NCBI GenBank assembly: GCA_023078555.1
Contig: CM041196.1
Coordinates: 1,736,001-1,800,000, forward strand
Reading direction: 5' to 3'
DNA: 64,000 nucleotides
Source: Ulva prolifera
Lineage: Eukaryota; Chlorophyta; Ulvophyceae; Ulvales; Ulvaceae
The position numbers and the translations under genes were made by a program. The first letter of the stretch is position 1. Every line of letters starts with the position of its first letter. The notes under the pieces were generated by a model that did not search any database, was not told the DNA's origin, and was given only the letters and a program-made list of their open reading frames with translations. Positions 34,601 through 44,400 of this stretch are shown one piece after another.

Positions 34601-35945
34601 GTTCAATCAGCCGCAGGGCGGCGCACCAGTTGTCTTCCAGCTGCGGGGGTCGCAGTTGGAGACTGTTCACACCTACAAATACTTGGGTGTTTTCTTCCAG
34701 TCAAATGGCTCTTGGTCTGAACATATGCATCATGTACGCGCAAAGATGAACAAGGCACTTGGCGCGTGGCGGCCAGTGCTGCGTTGCCACTACCTCCCGG
34801 TGACCGCCCGGCTCCGCCTTGTTTATGCGTTCATATATACTCCTGCTTTGTATGGGGCTGAGGTATGGATTGGCCCAAAAACTGAACTCGACAAACTTGA
34901 TACCATCTGTAAAAAGGCAATCCGCATGGTGTTTGGTCTGCACCAGTTCGATTGCAGGGAGGAGATTCTTTTTTCCGACACGGGCCTCCTGCCTGTGAGC
35001 TCAATGATCAAGGCAGCTAAACTTTGCTGGTACGCAAAGCTGACACACATGGGGGCGGAGCGATTCCCGGTTGCGGTGGAATCCACCGCGATTCGGGGTC
35101 ACTCTCAACGGGGGCCGGGGGTGGGCGGGGACTTTCATTCCCGCATCACGGCCATTGCGGCAGAACTGAAACGATATGCACACATCAGACTTGCCTTACA
35201 GGCTCCACCCGAGCCTGAGCATCGCCGCCGACGTGGGCCACCCAGGGTGTCCAAACGTCTCGGCATGCATGATCAGCCGTCCAAACAAAGCCCTCTCACA
35301 ATCACGTACTCAAATCTTACCCGTGAGAAGGTCGTGGCTGTCATGTGGTTGGCATACCTTGAACAACGATTTGAGAAGCGTGGTCGTGACAATAAGGTCA
35401 CTGGAGAGTGGTTGCGTGGTGTGATAACACACGAACTAGGGTCACTAGCCCCGTTTATGGACTCCGTTGAGCCCGGTCTTGTGCGTGTGCTAATGTCTGC
35501 TCGTTCGGGTCTGTCTCCTTTCTTGTGTGGGCACCGTAGTGAAAAGCATTTGGAATATTCACGTGCTGCTGATGTCTTCACATCCTACATCGCACGTGCA
35601 CCCATCGGGGCAGTTCTGCCACCTGTCCCAGTGGCACATCGTGATCGGCATGTCTCCGCCGTTGCGGTTTTAGTGCGGCAGTTGCTCGCACGGCCAGGTC
35701 CTTATGACAGTGCCTCTGGTGTTTCGTGGTCTGATGTAGCGGTTGTGCTTATTGTCGGTGTTGATGGTGTTGGTGGTGATGCTGGGGTGTCGGGTGTTGC
35801 AAATCGCCCGTCCCCTCTCGGTGAATTGGCTCGTGTTGTTGCATTCTGTGGCGCAAGTCAGAGTTTGCGGCAGCATGTTGCTTGGATGCCTCTTTCGGTC
35901 CCGGATTTCGGAGTTGTCAATGTCCAAATGGATACGGCTATGTAA
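31683..35945 (+). CDS. LINE ORF2: AP-like endonuclease and reverse transcriptase
   Basis: A 1420-residue uninterrupted frame. I start at ATG 31683 (MTETVNAPVMQQTG); in-frame upstream sequence to 31236 is GC-rich and looks untranslated. From residue 184 an exonuclease-endonuclease-phosphatase domain runs: SLNVNG, SVQETW, VCGDFNARIG (Asp 341) and SDHALLTL. The RT domain follows at about 670-960: SNYRGITLLS, FFLDIRKAYDTVW, GVGQGDPLSTILFDVF and the catalytic YADD at 932-935. A C-terminal region of about 460 residues has no clear RNase H or CCHC knuckle. Nicking plus target-primed reverse transcription is the known mechanism of the family. All catalytic motifs are present, so the copy may be active. 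It belongs to the L1-like end of the LINE tree by its motif order. Confidence 0.9.
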   Translation: MTETVNAPVMQQTGIRHQQHNEHEEVMQVVPPNRVVFSFFGPCDVVCHTGAFLSVTSHSATLSMLQAAHRTRHRNKTTGQPFLLLSVYRRLDIAKIIAQGVVPFAQACSEALLPRGCRTAPSTKIELTYMMYPQGDGRNKPLRARPHPTTTEPATAANRFAPLASAHDNQAGISKAPTCVTLGSLNVNGMFTQSLSSKHVDVCAFLSSKHVDICSVQETWCDLSDTEKTSMLAAHGYTAYGAPGYTTQTRTGGGTGIIVKDTLSHLTHTLSWGSKKNHQTTWVQLCAGRHTTKTAIGSVYIRPVAHARPADSDRFAAELEALTHDIHYLTDKGFHIIVCGDFNARIGNAQNSHHIPLHNETFRNSQGCRLINMVEQCNMHVMHNHTAFSPTCMHAGGTSVVDYCLTSSACRDRCSAPAIHSAGQCLSDHALLTLSLSLPHATHRSKRKCARSHKKRWNRKAMHNEETVAKFETALQAPLAQLLHDMDSCSMPHAEAANTFTSALANILRTAGEQCFGKHQVRTHRVQWWNKEYADLRRECWTLHETHCRTGSDTDKLAFQQRRGAKNQLKRDLKRAYTKQQANHVSKTCTPGLESKVSWVSAKRLLKLLTRGGSTAEHPVPSVMSGGVPTDNIDTVMQVFSNHYQSEMNPVPHAAFCEQTDAHVRDTLHAWRQNEPQHNQEMDDAFTLHELQQALATMHNWKAADHDDIICELLKAGGPQLQTVVLQLLNFCWTHETIPNAWSLGTIVSLHKAGDATDPSNYRGITLLSIFRKLFSTLLRSRLQNNITLHESQAAFREDRGCVDHVHTFARIVRAAAAADTPLYAFFLDIRKAYDTVWRDGLLYKLLQKGVTGRLGRVIAHMLSNTKSRVRFQDQESPYFPITLGVGQGDPLSTILFDVFIDDLLATLHTRPKEHCIPLDSPDTDKISGLTYADDVNAMSLTPAGLQGHIDTIDKWLFQWRSLPNVLKSKTMVFNQPQGGAPVVFQLRGSQLETVHTYKYLGVFFQSNGSWSEHMHHVRAKMNKALGAWRPVLRCHYLPVTARLRLVYAFIYTPALYGAEVWIGPKTELDKLDTICKKAIRMVFGLHQFDCREEILFSDTGLLPVSSMIKAAKLCWYAKLTHMGAERFPVAVESTAIRGHSQRGPGVGGDFHSRITAIAAELKRYAHIRLALQAPPEPEHRRRRGPPRVSKRLGMHDQPSKQSPLTITYSNLTREKVVAVMWLAYLEQRFEKRGRDNKVTGEWLRGVITHELGSLAPFMDSVEPGLVRVLMSARSGLSPFLCGHRSEKHLEYSRAADVFTSYIARAPIGAVLPPVPVAHRDRHVSAVAVLVRQLLARPGPYDSASGVSWSDVAVVLIVGVDGVGGDAGVSGVANRPSPLGELARVVAFCGASQSLRQHVAWMPLSVPDFGVVNVQMDTAM

Positions 35946-35965
35946 TCATGCATACATACATACAC

Positions 35966-38900
35966 CCTCAGGTCAGGATCCGGCGGGGCCTGGGGAGCAG
36001 GCCGCTGCCGCGCAGGCAACGGCGCTGGATCAGGTGTTCAGGGCAGTGGCCCACGAGAAACTGGGGGACATCATGTTTATGCCGCCGGGTGACCCTTTGT
36101 GCATAGGAGATGTGTCGGTTGTGAACCCCTGTGCAGGTTCCTATTGCGGCCGTGCGGCCCGCGAGGACGGGGGTGCTGCGGAGACGCGGGACGTGCAGAA
36201 ACGCACTGCTTATCGTTTGGGAATGCTCTTGTGCTCCGTGCGGGGCTTCAATCTTTGGCTGGCATCACCGGCCGAGCTGTGGTACGTGCTCGTGCCCGGC
36301 CTAGTGCCATGACTGCGTGAGTGGATTTGCGTGTGTATTCCTGGCAACGGCTCGCTTCCCGGCCTCTGTCCTTTGTAACTACATACATACATACACCCTC
36401 TGCTGAATCCGAGGCTGGTGTGGCTCCTTCAGATCCGAATCTCCCTGTAGCCACGACTACGGCGTGTGTTAGCTGCACATGTAGTCACTCAATCTAGGAG
36501 TTGTATACTCAACTAGCATGCAGGAGTCTGATCAATCGATGCTTTTTGCATCATGCTTCGCAGATGTCACGACGTTCCACCAAGCCATGCTTAGTGGCTG
36601 CGTCGCGTACATGCCAGTACGTGGGAAGCGGGAGTCCTGCGGGTCGGGGCTGCAGCTTTGCTTCGCCGCCTACCAGGCTATGGTGTTTGGGTGGGCGCAC
36701 GCAGACCCCGATGTAAAGATGCGGGTCCCGGGGTGGGAACTTGAACCCTATCGCGATGCCGGGCCCTACTTTTTGGATCCTCTCATGGCGGCCATACTCG
36801 TCACCGCTGTGAACACTTCCTGTGCGTCCCTAGACTGCCTCTGCCTGTTCCGAGGTGTTGCTGGTTCGGCTCCCTGGTTTGGTAGTGTACGCCATGCCTT
36901 TCCCCCGGTGGGCCTCTAAACGGTACCCCGCTTGCAGGGCTGTCACCCACCGGCGTCGGGAGCCCGGTGCACCGTTTCACCTCCCTCCTCATTGACGTCT
37001 GCCCGGAGGATACCATCTGGCATTGGGCATTGAGGGCATGGCGGTACCTGTGCACCACCAGTGTCCCTGAGATTGAAGGTGCCGCAGATCAAGGGGGCGC
37101 AAAGAAGAAGAGTAAGTTGCTTGCCCTTGTCCCTGCTTCATTCCAGGACATTGAGGACTGGGGGTACGACGCGGCGCAAATCCTGGCTACAAGGGCTATC
37201 GTCATGGGGATGCAGGTTCCAGAATGCGCCAGGTGTGTCATGCCGCTCTTGGGTGTTTTCCTGGATGCCCTGCAGTGTCATAACAGCGTTCAACTGCCCG
37301 CGCGAGTCACAGCTAGGGGGATGATTTCAAACACACTCGCTGTCTGTACAGCGGCGAGCTTGGGCACCTCCCACACTGTGTACGCCAGCAGCTACCCCCC
37401 GATGCCCTGGGTGCACCGCTGGTGTCCACTGCGGAGGGGGGTGGGAATAGTTCCACCTGCACCACCGGCGGTGGAAAGGGATCTGGTAGCGACGTGGACC
37501 CGGGTGATGGGGACCTCGCCGGCTTGCCGAAGCCCCTGGGTGGGGGGGGTGGTGGGAGTGGCCCCGCCGCTGCAGCTGCCGGCACTGACACCGCCGCAGC
37601 TGCGCTGTCGCAGCCGGCTCAGCAGGCAGCTGCTGCCGGGGGGGGCCTGCCAAAGGCCCCGGGTGGGGGGGGTGGTGGCAGTGGCCCCGCCGCTGCAGCC
37701 GCCGGCACTGACAACGCCGCAGCTGCGCTGTCGCAGCCGGCTCTGCAGGCAGCTGCTGCCGGGGGGGGCCTGCCAAAGGCCGCGGGTGGGGGCGGTGGTG
37801 GCAGTGGCCCCGCCGCTGCAGCCGCCGGCACTGACAACGCCGCAGCTGCGCTGTCGCAGCCGGCGCAGCAGGCAGCTGCTGCCGGGGGGAATCAGCCAAA
37901 GGCCCCGGGTGGGGGGAGTGGTGGCGGTGGCCCTGCCGCCGCAGCCGCCGGCACGGACAACGCCGCAGCTGCGCTGTCGCAGCCGGCTCAGCAGGCAGCT
38001 GCTGCCGGGGGGAATCAGCCAAAGGCCCCGGGTGGGGGGAGTGGTGGCGGTGGCCCTGCCGCCGCTGCCGCCGGCACGGACAACGCCGCAGCTGCGCTGT
38101 CGCAGCCGGCTCAGCAGGCAGCTGCTGCCGGGGGGAATCAGCCAAAGGCCCCGGGTGGGGGGAGTGGTGGCGGTGGCCCTGCCGCCGCAGCCGCCGGCAC
38201 GGACAACGCCGCAGCTGCGCTGTCGCAGCCGGCTCTGCAGGCAGCTGCTGCCGGGGGGGGCCTGCCAAAGGCCGCGGGTGGGGGCGGTGGTGGCAGTGGC
38301 CCCGCCGCTGCAGCCGCCGGCACTGACAACGCCGCAGCTGCGCTGTCGCAGCCGGCGCAGCAGGCAGCTGCTGCCGGGGGGAATCAGCCAAAGGCCCCGG
38401 GTGGGGGGAGTGGTGGCGGTGGCCCTGCCGCCGCAGCCGCCGGCACGGACAACGCCGCAGCTGCGCTGTCGCAGCCGGCTCAGCAGGCAGCTGCTGCCGG
38501 GGGGAATCAGCCAAAGGCCCCGGGTGGGGGGAGTGGTGGCGGTGGCCCTGCCGCTGCAGCCGCCGGCACGGACAACGCCGCAGCTGCGCTGTCGCAGCCG
38601 GCTCAGCAGGCAGCTGCTGCCGGGGGGAATCAGCCAAAGGCCCCGGGTGGGGGGAGTGGTGGCGGTGGCCCTGCCGCCGCAGCCGCCGGCACGGACAACG
38701 CCGCAGCTGCGCTGTCGCAGCCGGCTCAGCAGGCAGCTGCTGCCGGGGGGGGGCTGCCAAAGGCCGCGGGTGGGGGGGGTGGTGGCAGTGGCCCTGCCGC
38801 TGCAGCCGCCGGCACTGACAACGCCGCAGCTGCGCTGTTGCAGCCGGCTCAGCAGGCAGCTGCTGCCGGGGGGGGCCTGCCAAAGGCCGCGGGTGGGGGG

Positions 38901-39973
38901 GGGTGGTGGCAGTGGCCCTGCCGCTGCAGCCGCCGGCACTGACGACGCCGCAGCTGCGCTGTCGCAGCCGGCTCAGCAGGCACCTGCAGCCGGGGGGGGC
39001 CTGCCAAAGGCCGCGGGTGGGGGGGGGTGGTGGCAGTGGCCCCGCCGCTGCAGCCGCCGGCACTGACAACGCCGCAGCTGCGCTGTTGCAGCCGGCTCAG
39101 CAGGCAGCTGCTGCCGGGGGGGGGCCTGCCGAAGGCCGCGGTTGGGGGGGGGGTGGTGTCCGCAGATAGGCCAGGATCTGGCAGCAGCTCGGGGCCCGGG
39201 GATGATTGGGGCTGCGCGTCAGGGCCACCAACGGCCCTGAACGCATCATGGCCCGACGGAGGTACCCTTCTGGGTACTCTGGCCCGCGTATCAGGCGTTG
39301 CCCCCCCCTCTTCGGATCCATCCTCTGGGGTCTTGCCGGGGGGGGGGGGGGGGGCGGAGGGGGGGGCACCCCGAGCGTGGTGAGGTCCACCGCCTCACAG
39401 CCCCCGACGGTCGGGCCTCAGTATGACCCCGTCGACCCCACGTCGGGACCAGACCGCCCTATGTGGGACCCTGCGACCTCGCTGGTGCCAGCCGGTCCTG
39501 GGACTCTTGTAGTATCCGTTAACAAGCAGGACCGTGGCCGCAAAACCGTCATAACCATAAATGACGATCCGCCTTCGTCCGGTCCATCCACCTGCGACAG
39601 GGAGACGAAGCTGCAGTGTGCCGCTGCCATGTGGGGGACAATGACGCGCTGCAACCCGCGTCTACAGTCACCCGGGGATGACCAGAGGATCATGCTCATG
39701 GTGGTCCTTTCTGGCCATGGGCTGATTCCAGACGCCACCACCATGAACGAGGTCCTCTTGACGAGTCAGGAGGTGTGTCGCTGGTTGTATGAGTCCCCTG
39801 TCCACCTACGTCGTCCCTGTACGGTCCCCCGTATCTACGATTCCGAAGTGTGACCTCGTGATGTGGCCTAACTGGCGCCGTGTTTGCAGTCTCCCCAAGA
39901 CCCCATGAGTGAACTACGAGACGCGCTGGGTATACTGGAGGCGGATGACGGTGACATACCCGGCGGGGAGTAG
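35966..39973 (+). CDS. Unrecognised gene of the large element, 3' exons with 41-residue repeats
   Basis: Likely exons are about 35967-36300 (QVFRAVAHEKLGDIMFMP), 36526 to about 36855 (acceptor gcatgcag, then ESDQSMLFASCFADV), 36937-37305 (HRFTSLLIDVCPEDTIWHWA), the repeat region in the frame of 37422, 39360-39847, and a last exon 39890-39973 (MSELRDALGILEADDGDIPG, stop at 39971). The last intron (39848-39889, 42 bp) keeps phase. The repeat part reads SGPAAAAAGTDNAAAALSQP with QQAAAAGG linkers. Runs of G at several places break the frame (see findings), so the copy may be damaged or misassembled there. No known domain is recognised. Confidence 0.45.
36300..36402 (+). mobile_element. Possible truncated LINE end with ATAC tail
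   Basis: About 77 bp ending GGCCTCTGTCCTTTGTAACT are followed by ACATACATACATACACCCTC, the same tail and next bases as at 35948-35966. Either a second, strongly truncated insertion hit the same kind of site, or part of the host was duplicated with the tail. Confidence 0.45.
37540..39160 (+). repeat. Thirteen 123-bp tandem units (41 residues each)
   Basis: The marker ACAACGCCGCAGCTGCGCTG recurs at 37711 and every 123 bases to 38818, with a variant at 37588, then after 124 bases twice (38942, 39066). The extra base in the last two units lies in a G-run. Because 123 is a multiple of three, frames stay open on both strands; only the frame of 37422-38942 has the natural-looking Gly/Ala/Ser/Pro composition. 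Confidence 0.95.
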
Positions 39974-41436
39974 GCTGCCTGTAGATTTGTAGGGAATTTG
40001 AAGGGGTTCATTGCAGTGGGGTGTGTGTGTTAGCGTGGGGGTGCGATGTGCCACAACACGGATCTGTAACCTGCAGTCCGTGTATACCTATGCAATTACT
40101 GGTGCGTATTGTCTCGAGCTGATACTTATGTTCGTGATGCCATTTCGCTGCAGCTGCACTGTACCTCGTTATCTCGATTACTGCAGCGCTGTGGGCTGCT
40201 GCCAGGGTGGCACAGTTGACACTGTTCTAAACACAATAGGTACATAAGGCAAGACGCCACAGTTTACCTACGGATTTCGACTCAGTATCCCAATCGTTAT
40301 CTCGTGTAAACATAACTATCCATCCTCAATGGCTTCAGTTCGCATGCAACACATGTCTGCTGTTAGTATTACAATCAACAAATGACTCAACTTTGTCAGT
40401 AGTTTCTGCTGAAATAACATCCGCCTGGACAGCATCAGTCATCTACTGAGCAGCGCAGCTGCTGTACTCAACATGCGCTTATTCTGTATTTATCGCCTAA
40501 GGCAAGGCAATGACATTTGAAATAGGGATCTATACTCGGCGTTCAGGGCTTCCGCCGGCTTCTGAACACTGGGGACAATATCAGTCCACAATGTCGTCCT
40601 GAACCAGTGCCTGCAGACAGATGCTCCCGCGTCAGCACAGGTCCTACGGCACACTTGCACACCCAGGTGCGCTACATGTCGAGGTGGGCTAAACTGGGGT
40701 GAGCCAACTCGTAACTTCTCGAAAATTGCGGGTTTCGGTGATCTGAAGGCGTAGTTGTGCTGTAGAGTGGTGCTAGAGCTCACTGGTGTGGTTGGCATCC
40801 CTGTGACAGCCATGGACCGATTTTGCAGGCCAACAGGCTCCTATCCTGCTCACCCGGTGGGTGCTCCAAGGCCTTGGGTGCGCTGAATGTGGGTGAGTCA
40901 GTCTATTACAGACACTGGGACGGGGCCTGCAATGGTCCGAATCCTGTTGGAATGATGCGACACGAATGAAGGTGTCGTTGGAGTCATTATACATAAGTTG
41001 GAATGTGGTATCATGCTTCTTGGTGTGTTGGGTCACCACGCGTAGCTCACCCAGCAGGTGCGCCTTGGTTATGAGTGAGCAGTCTCGAGGTGTGCCTTGC
41101 GCGTACTTGGCCGATGGATGGCTCGTCGCCGTGAAGTCTCGAGTTTGTTGACAGAGTATACTTCGTTCTCTGACCAATCTGTATTTGGAAGACTCGCCAT
41201 GATGGACGCACAGAATAAACACGAGCTGACGCACCCTTGAAATGTTGGCACTACCGCCACAACGCTGTCATAACTCCATCCGTTTACGCACGCTTGGTTT
41301 GGAGTGGCCGCCATCTTCTCAAAACAATGCAGTCGCGCTGGACGTGTCTTCCACAGTCCGTGTTGGCAAGATGATCGCCATTGTGCTTGCCGTTTCGCTA
41401 GTGTGGAGCTTGATCAATACATGTCCAACACTTGTT
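39974..41436. other. Spacer upstream of the first transposase gene
   Basis: A possible minus-strand gene (40490-41201) lies here, head to head with the transposase. The rest (39974-40489) shows nothing recognisable. Confidence 0.35.
40490..41201 (-). CDS. Possible small minus-strand gene, unrecognised
   Basis: Two natural-looking segments lie on the minus strand. One is 41201-40923 (GELRVVTQHTKKHDTTFQLM, then NDTFIRVASFQQDSDHCRP). The other is about 40760-40490, after an acceptor-like ccactctacag, reading PAIFEKLRVGSPQFSPPRHV and a cysteine cluster VCRRTCADAGASVC before a natural stop. The possible first ATG is at 41200 (MASLPNTDWSEN, another frame). It would be divergent from the transposase at 41437. 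The joints are not resolved; treat as tentative. Confidence 0.3.
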
Positions 41437-44400
41437 ATGCAAAATAAGCGATTGGCACAAGATGATTTCGTAGAACTTGCAGACGGTAGGTGGTGGTGCG
41501 CGCCCTGTGGAATCCCTATCTCTGACCGCCACAACCTCGCCGCGCACCTGCTGGTGTGGTCTCACATCAAGCACGCCGACAAAGTGGCTCGCGGTAAACG
41601 TCGCTGCATTACACCACCATTGGTGACTGTATCTGACGATGATGATACAGAGGAGTGTGCTACCAAAAACCCGAAGTCCCCTTCTGCCGAGGGAATTGTT
41701 GGGTCGTCAGAACGCAGGTCTACGCCTCCACAGAACGACTGCCTGCCGGAGAACGACCATGGCCAGAGTAGTGAAATGGAGAATTGTGGGCGACTTTTTG
41801 CCCCGCCAGAAAGTCTCTTGCCATCTCTTCCTTCCACTACCGGGGTGTCTGCTGCAGTAGCTGCTTCATTAACGCTAGAGCGTTACGTACAGCCTGATCA
41901 GTCGCCTGAACTCCTGTTCCATGACAGTTGTGAGGCAGGATGTGAAACACCGGTGTGGCCTTGGACATGGTGTTTGTTCTGATGCTATGCTGAGTACATT
42001 GTGTTGCAGCTTGTCAAAGGGTCACGGCGTGCCATGCAGCCTCATGTTGCTCTCCTATATGCAGGATCTTGCTACCTGGCTACGCCTGGCAGTGGAGGAG
42101 TTGCGCTTGCGAGGCGGACAAGACCATGACGACCATACACTGCTGCAAGCTGCTCGGCAGCATGGTATGCATGCTGAAGGCAATGATGCAGAGGAAGTGG
42201 TCATTGCCGAGCTGCGGGACCGAATGATGCTTCAGAAATCCCAACAAGAGGCCACAGATACACCTTCGCCGCGCCAATTTTCAATTAGATGGTACCAGGA
42301 TAATAGAAATAAGACGATTGCTCCAGGTAGTACGGTCACGGTCTTGCAAGCGTGCTACTGTATGACGTGGCTGAAGATGAGGGGCAATATGACGTCATAC
42401 TGCCTTGACATGATCTGCCGGATGCTGGCTTCCGGTGGGATGCTCCCCGTGACTAACAATCTAATGCCTAGGTATGATTTGTCCATTCCACCTTTGCCCC
42501 TGTCTTGGTTCGAAACAACCTATGATGTCCCTTGCCTATTTAACACCACACTTTGACCCCTCGTTTGGGCCCACGGCTTTGTTATGGCTTCAGTTGCAAA
42601 TCTGTGTAGGTCAGAACACATTATACGGGGAGTGCTGTGTCTGCAAGGTACGGATGAGTACACATACGACATGTGTGACAATGGACAGTGTCCTCATGTC
42701 TATGGCAAGCAACTACCGATGTCGGAGAGGCGCCTCAGAGCTGGCGAGAGATGTCCGACTTGCGGTAACCTAAGGTACCGGACACGGAACAAACAGGTGC
42801 ACCCTGTTCGCAGGTGAGTCCAGAATCGGTGCTTGTGTCCTCCGCATGACATCCCTTGCAGTAGCTGGTGTAAATGCATGTCTATTGCATGTTGTGCTTT
42901 TAGCAGTTGATGGATGAGATCCTGGTGTATTGCGTGCAGTGCATATGTATTGAACCTGAAAGATGTGATAAACCACTTGTTTGGGGAGCCCATGTTCGCC
43001 AGATTTGCCGGGACACGTACCCATGCTATGCTTGATTCGCCTTTCTACCAGCGGATTGACAAGGCACATGGGAGGGCATTGTCGGCGCTCGACAGTCAAG
43101 AGCAGGCTGCATGTGCACAAGATGCCCATATCGCCACGGAAGATGCTGATACCCCAGCCTGCGCCGGTCCCTCTACTCAGCCCGCCATCAACGAGGAGAC
43201 AGCCTCGGATGGAGATATCGTGGACCCCGACCCAACGGATGAGGTGGCGACAGGTGACGGCGAAACACTTACTCTCTTGTTTGCCTTGTTCATCGACGGA
43301 GTGCAACTGCATGGCCATGGCCGCGCCACCACGACTGTAGTGGGGCTGAAGTGTATCGATCTACCAGGTTTTCTTTGCAATACCGATCTCGCTTGTTTCC
43401 CCTTGGCATACATTGGCGGAGTCAAGGAGCCAACATGTCTCACCCAGATCACACATATTATACTGAAGCAGTTCAAGGATCATGAGGTGTCCACCGACAC
43501 TGATGCTGAAGGTGATGCTCTCGCCTATTTTAATCTGCATGTGGTGCACTGTATGTTGGGCGGCATGTTTCACCGGTGTGCATTGTCCGCAAGTGCTGCC
43601 TTCACAGGCAACATCCGAGTCAAGGGGACCCCGATCAGGGTCTGGGATAGCCATCGCAACAGCTGGCGATACGTGTACCCTGTCCTCGTGTTTGCCTTTG
43701 CTGACACACCCGCAAGACGCGGATGGGCTCTTACCACTGGCCACACCGGGAAGAGTGGCTGTGATAAGTGTGGCATTCGGGGATTCCGTTTACTACCCAG
43801 TGGTATCGAATTGAATTGGACAGCTTTCATGGGGTATTCATCCCCATGTCCGGTCCTCCTCTTTGATGCTGAATCGAAGGTATGCTCGCCAGGGTTGTCA
43901 TGGGTTGTTGTTATGCTGTTGTGGTTCAGTTACCTGTGCGTACCTATTCGGGGGCCCTGAGTAGACGATGTTGCTGACATCGCCATACACTATAGAAATG
44001 GACGGCCGAGATGATCCAATTTGGTGTGGACGGTGAGCCTGATCAAGCAGCTCTGGAGCGCGTGGTCATCACAGACGAGAAGCATCGCATCCGCAGCCAG
44101 GCTGCAGAGGAAGACAGTCAGACCGCGCTTGCTGCCCATCCCCTTCCTGTGGATGCTCGTGGTGGTGGGGCCTTGGGAGCGGATCCAAACTCCAGGGAAC
44201 AGATCCTATTGAGCAGAGGTGTGTGTAGCCTCCACTGCACCTTACACGAATTCAACCAAGTCAATTGGTGTATCCGCTGCTCTGGTTAGTGGCCATAATA
44301 TTGGTTAGGATTATCTGCGTAAAGTTTGCCCTGCGTCAATGAGCAACGTTGACACCATCACTATACTGCTCCGCTTGCTGCACAGATTGTGCTGCCACGT

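Larger units (their letters stand above)
31277..35964 (+). mobile_element. Full-length or nearly full-length LINE
   Basis: The element consists of the tandem-repeat 5' region and the intact ORF, with an almost absent 3' untranslated region (TATGTAATC). A tail of ATAC units (CATACATACATACACC, 35949-35964) follows. The 5' boundary is not resolved and may lie up to about 1 kb further left. It sits between exons of the unrecognised gene. Confidence 0.6.

Noticed and set aside
37327..39069. Minus-strand frames of 515 and 580 residues and the plus frame 36967-39066
   Set aside because: The 123-bp repeat is open in several frames. The Arg/Pro-rich translations are by-products; only the Gly/Ala/Ser/Pro frame continues into plausible exons.
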